The position numbers and the translations under genes are program-made. Positions 27,423 to 35,011 of a stretch of DNA of 48,614 nucleotides are shown here, in pieces (position 1 is the stretch's first letter; each line of letters starts with the position of its first letter). The notes beneath the pieces were generated by a model. The model searched no databases and was not told the DNA's origin. It saw nothing but the letters and a program-made list of their open reading frames with translations. The stretch is from Nannocystis exedens. Lineage in GTDB: Bacteria > Myxococcota_A > Polyangia > Polyangiales > Polyangiaceae. The stretch lies in NCBI GenBank assembly GCA_945861885.1, contig CAMAVR010000024.1, positions 1 through 48,614 of the forward strand. Direction: 5' to 3'.

Positions 27423-29132
27423 ATGCCACATGGGCAACGCAACAGTTCTAGCGCGAAGGGGGTCGATCCGATGCTCGGGCGGGTGATCGCCGGACGCTAC
27501 CGTCTTGAAGCTCGCGCGGGCGAAGGCGGAATGGGGATCGTCTATCGCGCGCGGCACGTGCTTATCGATCGCGTCGTGGCGCTCAAGCTTATTCGGCCCG
27601 ACTTGCGCGGTGAGACGCACCTCCGCGCGTGGATGCTTCGTGAAGCGCGCGCGGCGAATCGCGTCGATCACGCTCATATCATCGACATTCACGACATCGG
27701 TGAAACCGATGACGGCGAGCTCTACCTTGTCATGGAGTATCTCGTCGGCACGTCTCTCGCGACCGAGCTTGCACGCGGCCCGATGCCGCTCGCGCGTGGG
27801 GTCGATATTCTCGAGCAAATGTGCGCCGCACTTTCTCGCGCGCACGATCTAGGCGTCGTGCATCGCGATCTAAAAAGCGACAACGTTCTTCTTACGACGC
27901 GAGGCGGGCGAAAAGACTTCGTAAAAATCCTCGATTTCGGCCTCGCGCATTTGGCGATGGACCCTCGATTGGCGCCAAAAGGGGCCGTTTTTGGGACGCC
28001 AGAGTACATGTCGCCCGAGCAAGCGCGGGGCGAAGAGGCCGGCCCGCAGAGCGACCTCTATGCGCTCGGCGTGCTCTTTTTTGAAATGCTGACTGGCCAG
28101 CTGCCGTTTCGTTCGGACGACCGCGAAACGCTGCTTGAGCTCCAGCGAACCGCTGTGGCTCCGAAGCCGCGTTCGATCAAAGCTGACGTGCTTCCGGCGG
28201 CTGAAGCGATTGTGATCAAGCTGCTCGAAAAAGATCGTCGCAAGCGCTTTCAAGACGGGCACCACTTGCACGAGGAGCTGAAAGCGATTCAGCGAGCCCT
28301 TCCAAACACGCAGTGGGAGCTCGCGTCGGGCGAAAATTTGGCGCTGCCACCGCCGCCACCTCCGCAGTCGCCGGGTGTCATCGAGTGGGCGAGTCGGGCC
28401 GCGCTCTTCTCGCGTCTGACGAGTCGAGCTTACCCCGGAGGGAATGCGCCGCCGGAGATTCACGATGCGGTGGCGCAGGCGTGGGATTTGGCGTCGGAGG
28501 CGAGCCGGCTGGAGGGGGAGGTCGCGAGCCATTCGCGCAAACTCGAAGCGCTCGAGCGCCGAGGTCGTGCGCTTCGGGCTGAAATTGGTCGAAAAGTGGA
28601 AGAGCTCGCGCACGAAGAGTCGCGCGTGCTTCGTGAAGTCGCCTCGGAGCAGGTCGAAGCCGGAAAAGCGCGTGAACAGTCGCGTTTGGCAGAGCTTGCC
28701 GAAGTGGAGGCGAAGCACGGAATCGAAGCGTCGGGGACATCGCCCGAGGCGATTCGAGCGGCGCACGAAAAGCTTGGCGGCGCGATCGCCGTGCTCGAAA
28801 TACGGCGCGATTTATTGCTCGAAAGAGAGCGGCGCGCCGCGACGAAAGATGCGCAAGCGCGCGACCTTCGCAAACAGATCGACGAGCTTCGCGGTCAGCT
28901 CGCGCGGTATGCGGAGGCGCTCGAGGAAGACCTCGCATCGGGGCGCGAAAAAGTTGCTGCGCGGACGCGCGAGGGGCTCGCGTTCGAAAAGACGTTCGGC
29001 GAAGTATCGATGCTGCTGCTGTCGCACCTGAAAGGGAAGCCCGAAGTTCGCGACCTATTGCCAGAGCTGATCGCGAACATGCACGGCAACTTCAGTACCG
29101 CGGCCGCCAAAGGCGACAGCCGCCTTCCGTAA
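27423..29132 (+). CDS. Serine/threonine protein kinase with C-terminal coiled coil
   Basis: 569 aa. The kinase domain runs from about 24 to 290, with the glycine loop GEGGMGIVY, K55 (VALKLI), HRD at 147-149 (VVHRDLKSDN), DFG at 171-173, and the activation-segment end GTPEYMSPEQ, all intact. A Pro-rich joint (LPPPPPPQSPG) leads to a long charged coiled coil (about 365-535) and a short C-terminal helix. No transmembrane helix is present, so it is cytosolic. An in-frame ATG at 27471 is an alternative start. It converges with the pseudokinase gene, 19 bp between stops, next to dnaA. Confidence 0.9.
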   Translation: MPHGQRNSSSAKGVDPMLGRVIAGRYRLEARAGEGGMGIVYRARHVLIDRVVALKLIRPDLRGETHLRAWMLREARAANRVDHAHIIDIHDIGETDDGELYLVMEYLVGTSLATELARGPMPLARGVDILEQMCAALSRAHDLGVVHRDLKSDNVLLTTRGGRKDFVKILDFGLAHLAMDPRLAPKGAVFGTPEYMSPEQARGEEAGPQSDLYALGVLFFEMLTGQLPFRSDDRETLLELQRTAVAPKPRSIKADVLPAAEAIVIKLLEKDRRKRFQDGHHLHEELKAIQRALPNTQWELASGENLALPPPPPPQSPGVIEWASRAALFSRLTSRAYPGGNAPPEIHDAVAQAWDLASEASRLEGEVASHSRKLEALERRGRALRAEIGRKVEELAHEESRVLREVASEQVEAGKAREQSRLAELAEVEAKHGIEASGTSPEAIRAAHEKLGGAIAVLEIRRDLLLERERRAATKDAQARDLRKQIDELRGQLARYAEALEEDLASGREKVAARTREGLAFEKTFGEVSMLLLSHLKGKPEVRDLLPELIANMHGNFSTAAAKGDSRLP

Positions 29133-29151
29133 GCGCCAAAGCGGCGAGACA

Positions 29152-30372
29152 TTATCGTCCGACGATCAGCCCAAATAGCAGTCCGATCGTTAATGCGATC
29201 GCCCCGACAATCATCACCCACCGGAGTGAGACCGCGCGCTTCAATTGCGGAACGCCACTTGATGAAGGAGGGATGATCGGAAGGCCGCTCGACGGGAGCG
29301 TTTTGTCGTCGATCATCGCGCGGCGCACGCGCGGCGTTTCAACGTGACTCGGCACGCGAACCGATTCGGCGGGGACGGACGATGCGATGTCGGCGCTTGC
29401 GTCGCTACGGGTAAGCGTCGGCGGCGGCATGTAGCGCCCGAGGCTGTCAGGGGCGGCGAGACTTGGGGGTGCCAAACTTTGTGGAGCGAGCGCCATGTTG
29501 CACAGCGTGATCGCTGTCGGCGAAATACCGGTCGTTCGAATCGCATCGAGCATTTCGGTCGGCGACAGAAATCGATCGCGCGCGTTCTTCTTGAGCGCGC
29601 GCCTTACAATTGACGCGAACGGGGCAAGAGACGGGTCGATCTGTTCGAGCGGCGTCGGTTCCGACTTGGTGATCGCTACGCCGCGCGCAAATTCGGTCGG
29701 CGCTGGGAACGCGAGTCGTCCGGTCAACAGCTCGTAAAGAATGACGCCGACGCTCCAGAGGTCAGCTCGCGTGTCGACCGGGCCAATCCCGGTGATCTGT
29801 TCTGGTGCGCGATAGCCAGACGTCCCCGGAATGCCTGCGGCCGCCATGACCGGCGCCGCCCCAAAACCGGCTACTTTGACAACGGCGCTCCCGCCCGACG
29901 CCGGCACTAAGAGGATGTTCGACGGTTTCAAATTGTGATGCGGAATATTCTGCGCGTGGCCGGCTTCGAGCGCCGATAAAACCGGCGTAACGATCGCGAC
30001 CGCCTCCGATGCGGCGACCCGTATTCCCCCCGCAAGGCACTGGCTCAGCGTTGCGCCGGAGAAGAGTTCGGACACGATGTACGGCACCCCCTCTTCGGAG
30101 CGAAGCACTTCGAATGTGCGCACAACAGCGGGATGAATGAGCTTTTGAACGCGCCGCGCTTCCAAAGTAAAGCACTCGGCGACACGGGCATCGGCTGCGT
30201 ATTCAAAGTGAAGCAGCGAAACCGCGACGCGCGCGCCTCCGCTCAGCGGTTCGGCTTCGTGAACCGTACCGAGCAGGTCGTCTGACATCGGTCGGATAAG
30301 CCGGAAGCGGCGTGAAAGTACCTGGCCTCGTGACGGGCTCAATCCTTTGGTTGACGGCGGGACAAGTTCCAT
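29152..30372 (-). CDS. Membrane-anchored Hanks-family pseudokinase
   Basis: 406 aa from the ATG at 30372, which has AGGAG 9 bp upstream; an ATG at 30408 lacks this. The kinase fold is clear (SELFSGATLSQCLAGG; GYRAPEQITG; DTRADLWSVGVILYELLTGRLAFPAP), but the VAIK lysine is serine (VAVSLL, S52), HRD is HHN (N147), DFG is GFG (G169), and the glycine loop is lost. Catalysis is therefore not expected. A Ser/Pro-rich linker (about 295-375) precedes a C-terminal transmembrane helix (VMIVGAIALTIGLLFGLIVG). It may act as a scaffold or allosteric partner, possibly for the kinase encoded next door. Confidence 0.88.
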   Translation of the reverse strand: MELVPPSTKGLSPSRGQVLSRRFRLIRPMSDDLLGTVHEAEPLSGGARVAVSLLHFEYAADARVAECFTLEARRVQKLIHPAVVRTFEVLRSEEGVPYIVSELFSGATLSQCLAGGIRVAASEAVAIVTPVLSALEAGHAQNIPHHNLKPSNILLVPASGGSAVVKVAGFGAAPVMAAAGIPGTSGYRAPEQITGIGPVDTRADLWSVGVILYELLTGRLAFPAPTEFARGVAITKSEPTPLEQIDPSLAPFASIVRRALKKNARDRFLSPTEMLDAIRTTGISPTAITLCNMALAPQSLAPPSLAAPDSLGRYMPPPTLTRSDASADIASSVPAESVRVPSHVETPRVRRAMIDDKTLPSSGLPIIPPSSSGVPQLKRAVSLRWVMIVGAIALTIGLLFGLIVGR

Positions 30373-30508
30373 GGGACGGCTCCTGAGACTCCCTTCGACA
30401 AAACGCAAGTTCTCACGAAAAATGGTAGCCGCGCCGCATTTTTACACGCTTCGGCAACTGCCGAGAGACGAGATTTGAACAGGGAGAGCGGGAGAGCGGG
30501 AGTTTTTT

Positions 30509-32926
30509 TTAGCTTCGCAGCTGCGCACCGAACCGACTTTGCGCGGCGGCGACGACTGCGGCGTGACGCGCATCGATCTCCGCATCGGTCAATGTTCTGT
30601 TGGAGGCGCGGTAGACTACCCGAAACGCGACGCTCGCATGGTCGGCCGGGATCCCTTTGCCGACGAAACGATCGAAAATTGATACCGATTCACCGAGATC
30701 GCCCGCCGACGCCACGATGTTCGCGAGCACATCGCCGGCCGGTATATCGTCGGACAAAACGAGAGCGAGGTCTCGAGTACTTGCGGGGAATTTCGGTAGG
30801 TGAGCGATTCGCTCGGCTTTTTTAGGCAAATCGGCGATCGTTTGCAGATTGAGTTCGACGACCACCGTGTCGTTTCCGACATCAAACTTTGCGGCGACGT
30901 CAGGATGAAGCAGACCAATGCGCCCGACAGCCACGCCATCGACGCGCACTTCGCCGGCGGCTCGTGGATGCAGGTACAAAGGGCGCTTGTCGGCGGTGTA
31001 AGTGACGACATCGGCGGACCGCTTTGTAAGTTTCGCCAACATGCCGATCGCCAACCCTTTGGCATCCCAGGCATCGACCGGCTCTGCGTGCTGCAAATAG
31101 GATGGGCGATCACCGGCCAAAAGAGCCGAAAAATGCGACGTTTCGAGCGGCAATTGCCCAGCGGGTGCCTCTCCGAACAGCGTGCCGACCGAGAAGAGAC
31201 GCACGTCGCGTTCGCCGTGCCGCCTCGCGCGCGAAAGCGACTCGAACAGTCCGGGCAAGAGGCTCGTTCGCATCACGGAACGCTGATCGTTCATCGGATT
31301 TTTTAGAATGACGGTTGGAGCCGGCGCCCCGACCGCCTCGAGCTGTTCCGGCGAGACAAAGCTGTACGTCAGCGCTTCGTAGAGGCCGAACGTCACGGCG
31401 GCATCGCGAACGCGCCGTAAAAACGTTTCGCGCCCCGGAGGCCCTTGGATGGCAAGGACCGTGGGCATCGCGCGCGGAATGGCGTCGAAGCCGTGAAGGC
31501 GCACCGCTTCTTCGATCAGATCGACTTCGCGCGACACATCGGGGCGAAACGTCGGTACGACAAACGTTGACGATTCAGCATCGCCGCTCAGCTTCACAAA
31601 TCCGAGACGCCGGAGCGACGTTGCCACTTCGGCGGCAGGGATATCGAAGCCTAAAAGCTGCGAAATACGTGCATTTCGAAGGCGCACCGACGGCTGTCGA
31701 ATCTCTTTCGCGACGACGAGAGTCGCCCCCGGAACCGCATGCCCTCTTGTCAGCTCCACCACGCCGGCCGTCACGTCGGTCAGCACGCGCATGGTGTCGC
31801 CGCTGTCGATGCCGCGCTCGAAGCGATGGCTCCCTTCGCTATGAATCGCGTGACGTCTGGCGGCGCGCCGAATGACGCGTGGATCAAAATAGGCGCACTC
31901 GATCAAAACGCGCTTCGTCAATGATGTCACTTCGCTGGCCGCGCCGCCCATCACGCCGGCGAGTGCGATCGGCGCTTTTGTGTCGCAAATCACCAGATCG
32001 TCGGTAGACAACGTTCGCTCAACGCCGTCGAGCGTCGTCAATCGCTCCCCTTCGCGCGCGCGCCGAACGACAATCGTCGCGTCGGAAACGCGGTCGAAAT
32101 CAAACGCGTGAAGCGGATGGCCATAGAGCATCAGCATCAAGTTCGTCATGTCGACGACGTTTGAAATCGGGCGAATTCCTAGTGAAGTGAGGCGGTGCTG
32201 AAGCCATAACGGCGATGGCTCGATAGTGACCGCTTCAACGATTGTGGCAGCGTAGTGCGGGCACCCTTCGGCATCTTCAATGCGCACCGTGACTTCTGAC
32301 GTTGCTTGTTTGCCATGCGCCAAAAGAGCTGACTTTAGAGGCGGCGGCGTCCAATCGATCGACGACAATGCGGCGATATCGCGCGCAAGCCCGATATGCC
32401 CAAGCGCATCGGGGCGATTTGGCGTTACGCCGAGCTCGAAGATCGTGTCGTGCGCCGACGGGACGGCGTCGATGAATCGCGCTCCGGGCGCCGCCAGTTC
32501 TGCAGGGAGCACGATGATCCCGTCGGACTCGTTTGAGACCCCGAGCTCCGCCTCGCTGCACAACATCCCCTCGCTGACAATACCACCGATTTCGCGGCGA
32601 CCGATCGTCATCCCTTTTGCGGGGAGAGTCGTGCCGAGCGGGGCGAAAACAACAAGGCCGCCTGGGTCGGGTACGTTCGCGGCGCCGCAGACCACTTCAA
32701 TCGCCCCGACCGCGCCGAGATCGACCGTCACTAGCCGCAGCCCGGTTCGCGCGGGGTGCGCTCTCAGGGCGGTGACGCGCGCGATGATGCACTTTTCGGC
32801 CCCATCGCCGAAGGTACGCATCGTCTCAACTTCAATCCCCCCACGGGCCAACCTTCCCGCAACTTCACGCGGATCGTTCGGCAGCGTCGGCACGAGTGCG
32901 CGTAACCAATTAAACGAAGCTTTCAT
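30509..32926 (-). CDS. pheT: Phenylalanyl-tRNA synthetase beta subunit
   Basis: 805 aa, the normal size. The N-terminal tRNA-binding OB domain (ARVTALRAHPARTGLRLVTVDLG) is followed by the B3/B4 editing region (about 210-390), B5 domain, catalytic-like core, and a C-terminal ferredoxin-fold anticodon-binding domain beginning near LPKFPASTRDLALVLSDD. It forms an alpha2-beta2 enzyme with pheS, whose stop is 15 bp upstream. GGAAG precedes the ATG. Confidence 0.97.
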   Translation of the reverse strand: MKASFNWLRALVPTLPNDPREVAGRLARGGIEVETMRTFGDGAEKCIIARVTALRAHPARTGLRLVTVDLGAVGAIEVVCGAANVPDPGGLVVFAPLGTTLPAKGMTIGRREIGGIVSEGMLCSEAELGVSNESDGIIVLPAELAAPGARFIDAVPSAHDTIFELGVTPNRPDALGHIGLARDIAALSSIDWTPPPLKSALLAHGKQATSEVTVRIEDAEGCPHYAATIVEAVTIEPSPLWLQHRLTSLGIRPISNVVDMTNLMLMLYGHPLHAFDFDRVSDATIVVRRAREGERLTTLDGVERTLSTDDLVICDTKAPIALAGVMGGAASEVTSLTKRVLIECAYFDPRVIRRAARRHAIHSEGSHRFERGIDSGDTMRVLTDVTAGVVELTRGHAVPGATLVVAKEIRQPSVRLRNARISQLLGFDIPAAEVATSLRRLGFVKLSGDAESSTFVVPTFRPDVSREVDLIEEAVRLHGFDAIPRAMPTVLAIQGPPGRETFLRRVRDAAVTFGLYEALTYSFVSPEQLEAVGAPAPTVILKNPMNDQRSVMRTSLLPGLFESLSRARRHGERDVRLFSVGTLFGEAPAGQLPLETSHFSALLAGDRPSYLQHAEPVDAWDAKGLAIGMLAKLTKRSADVVTYTADKRPLYLHPRAAGEVRVDGVAVGRIGLLHPDVAAKFDVGNDTVVVELNLQTIADLPKKAERIAHLPKFPASTRDLALVLSDDIPAGDVLANIVASAGDLGESVSIFDRFVGKGIPADHASVAFRVVYRASNRTLTDAEIDARHAAVVAAAQSRFGAQLRS

Positions 32927-32941
32927 ATGACTTCCGATAGG

Positions 32942-34012
32942 CTAAAATTGCACGAGAAATCGCGGGTCGTTCTCGACGAGCATGCGCAAGTCGGGGATGT
33001 CATATCTCAACATCGCGATGCGCTCGACCCCCATCCCGAACGCGAAGCCGGTGTATTTTTCGGGGTCGATTCCGCAATGTTCGAACACCGCAGGGTGAAT
33101 CATCCCGGCGCCGAGTATTTCGATCCAGCCAGTCTGCTTGCAAATGCTGCAGCCGCCCCCTTTGCAAAAGACGCAGCGGACATCGACTTCGGCGCCAGGT
33201 TCGACGAACGGGAAGTAGCTCGGCCGAAACCGAATCGTTGTGTCGCGCCCGTAGAGCCGTTCGGCGAATTCAGTGAGGACGCCGCGAAGTTCGGCGAACG
33301 TCACTCGCTCGTTCACCATAAAGCCTTCGATCTGGTGAAACATCGGTAGGTGTGTCGCGTCTTCGTCGTCGCGGCGATAGACCGCGCCCGGGGCGATAAA
33401 CGCAAACGGCGGCTTTTGCGACAGCATTGCGCGGACCTGAATATTGCTCGTATGCGTGCGAAGCAGGTGCCCCGATGTTGTCCAGAAGCTATCCTGCATG
33501 TCGGTCGCAGGGTGGTCGGGGGGGAAGCCGAGCTTCGTGAAGTTGTAATCTTCGAGCTCAATTTCGGGCCCGTCATGGACTTGAAAGCCGAGGCGGGCAA
33601 AAATATCGACGATCTCGTCGCGTACGATCGAGATCGGATGGGCATGCCCGATTGGCGCGGCGAGCCGGCCGGGGAGGGTCAGATCAAACGGGCGCGCGTT
33701 TAGCTCGGCATCGCGCTTTGCCGCCTCGATGGTGGCGAGGCGCTTTTGGAACGCCGCTTCAACTTCGGTTTTGAGGGCATTGACGCGCTCACCGATCGCT
33801 TTGCGGGCTTCGGGGGCGACGGCTCCTAGCTGCTTGAGAATGGCGGTTAACTCGCCTTTTTTCCCGAGCAGCTTGGCATTTTCTTCACGAAGCGACGGCT
33901 CGCTCTCCGCGGCGTTGAAGCGCGCGGGGAACTGGGCTCGAAGCGTCGCCAGGCCGGCGTCGATATTTGATTCGATGTTCTCGGAATTGCTCGATTGCGG
34001 AGGGCCAGCCAT
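32942..34012 (-). CDS. pheS: Phenylalanyl-tRNA synthetase alpha subunit
   Basis: 356 aa from the ATG at 34012, preceded by GGGAGG at 6 bp; the open frame extends seven codons to 34033 without an RBS. It has an N-terminal coiled coil (about 40-90), then the class II catalytic core with HPISIVRDEI, motif 2-type AVYRRDDEDATHLPMFHQIEG, and motif 3 GFAFGMGVERIAML. A cysteine-rich insert (RCVFCKGGGCSICKQTGW) is typical of bacterial PheS. It charges tRNA-Phe with pheT. Confidence 0.97.
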   Translation of the reverse strand: MAGPPQSSNSENIESNIDAGLATLRAQFPARFNAAESEPSLREENAKLLGKKGELTAILKQLGAVAPEARKAIGERVNALKTEVEAAFQKRLATIEAAKRDAELNARPFDLTLPGRLAAPIGHAHPISIVRDEIVDIFARLGFQVHDGPEIELEDYNFTKLGFPPDHPATDMQDSFWTTSGHLLRTHTSNIQVRAMLSQKPPFAFIAPGAVYRRDDEDATHLPMFHQIEGFMVNERVTFAELRGVLTEFAERLYGRDTTIRFRPSYFPFVEPGAEVDVRCVFCKGGGCSICKQTGWIEILGAGMIHPAVFEHCGIDPEKYTGFAFGMGVERIAMLRYDIPDLRMLVENDPRFLVQF

Positions 34013-34086
34013 TGGCCTCCCGGGGTAGCACACCGGCGACGTAGTGACCGTAGAAATATCTGGTGAATGCTGCGCTAAATAAACCC

Positions 34087-34118
34087 GTGCCCGATTGTTC
34101 TTTTGAACAACCGGGCAC
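34087..34118 (-). terminator. Hairpin between rplT and pheS (terminator or attenuator)
   Basis: On the minus strand a 14-bp stem (GTGCCCGGTTGTTC / GAACAATCGGGCAC, one wobble pair) with loop AAAA is followed by GGGTTTATTT. An 18-bp direct repeat (GGGCACGTTTAC core, twice, 34112-34147) lies just before it. It may partly end the rpmI-rplT message or attenuate pheST. Confidence 0.6.
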
Positions 34119-34157
34119 GTTTACGGGCACGGGCACGTTTACGGGTCGATCAGAAGA

Positions 34158-34511
34158 TCAGGCCGCTATGCCTACCGATTGCAGGATTTGCGTGAACGTG
34201 GCTGAATCGGCGATTGCTATGTCGCTTAGGATTTTGCGATCTAGCGCTACGTTTGCATTTTTTAGTGCGTGCATTAGGCGCGAGTATGTCGTGCCGTTTA
34301 GGCGCGCTGCTGCGTTAATTCGCGCGATCCAAAGACGGCGAAAATCACGCTTGCGTAGCTTGCGGTGCGCGTAGGCATAGACCCACGCTTTCATCACAAC
34401 TTCTTTGGCGTACCCAAAAAGGCGCGAGCGCGCGCTATGGTAGCCAGAAGCGTGTTTTAGAATTCGGTTACGACGGCGGCGGGCTTTAAATCCACGTTTT
34501 GCGCGAGGCAT
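34158..34511 (-). CDS. rplT: 50S ribosomal protein L20
   Basis: 117 aa, standard length. The N-terminus MPRAKRGFKARRRRNRILK is the rRNA-binding basic extension, and the core WIARINAAARLNGTTYSRLMHAL is diagnostic. It starts 16 bp after the rpmI stop. L20 represses its own operon in several bacteria. Confidence 0.97.
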   Translation of the reverse strand: MPRAKRGFKARRRRNRILKHASGYHSARSRLFGYAKEVVMKAWVYAYAHRKLRKRDFRRLWIARINAAARLNGTTYSRLMHALKNANVALDRKILSDIAIADSATFTQILQSVGIAA

Positions 34512-34527
34512 AGTTCAAACTCTCCGA

Positions 34528-34725
34528 TCAACCGTAGGGGATGAGACGCTTGATGTGGGCTTCGAGCGCGGTGCTCACCATGTCGTTGCCGCGTAGGCGG
34601 CGAAGGCGCTTGCGCGACTTGTTCGACAACCCGTGGTTTCCCCCGGCTTTTGAGCGGCGTACGCGCCCTTTTCCGGTGAGTTTGAACCGCTTTGAGGCGG
34701 CTTTGTTGGTCTTCATCTTGGGCAT
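34528..34725 (-). CDS. rpmI: 50S ribosomal protein L35
   Basis: 65 aa from the ATG at 34725, giving the family N-terminus MPKMKTNKAASKRFKLTGKG; the open frame runs 17 codons further upstream without similarity. The core NHGLSNKSRKRLRRLRG is typical. infC, the usual upstream gene, is not present; instead there is a 286-bp leader with hairpins. Confidence 0.97.
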   Translation of the reverse strand: MPKMKTNKAASKRFKLTGKGRVRRSKAGGNHGLSNKSRKRLRRLRGNDMVSTALEAHIKRLIPYG

Positions 34726-35011
34726 AAACGCCAGCCTTTCTTCTATTTCGCTTCGGATTGGCCGGCGGTTTCGCACACATGCGATGCATGCGCAATCGAA
34801 TCACCGGTTTGTGCCAGCCGAAGGCGAGGGGCGTGGTTTATGAAGTGGTGGCGGCTTTTTGTCAAGTAGTTGGTGCTTGAAACAGGGCCGGCGGCCCTGT
34901 CCGCGGACAGCAAACTGGACAGTTTGGACGGTCTCCGCGGCGGTGGGGACTGCAATTGTCCGAGAAAAGTGCGCCGTTGGCGATGGAATACCGCTTGCCT
35001 AGGTGTCCCCC
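34726..35011. other. Intergenic region between divergent rpmI and comEC
   Basis: 286 bp. It contains a perfect hairpin ACAGGGCC-GGC-GGCCCTGT (34882-34900) that overlaps a perfect 14-bp palindrome CTGTCCGCGGACAG (34897-34910); the two are mutually exclusive as RNA structures. A further AAACTGGACAGTTT-like near-repeat follows. Both the ribosomal-protein and comEC promoters must lie here. No infC or small gene was found. Confidence 0.5.
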
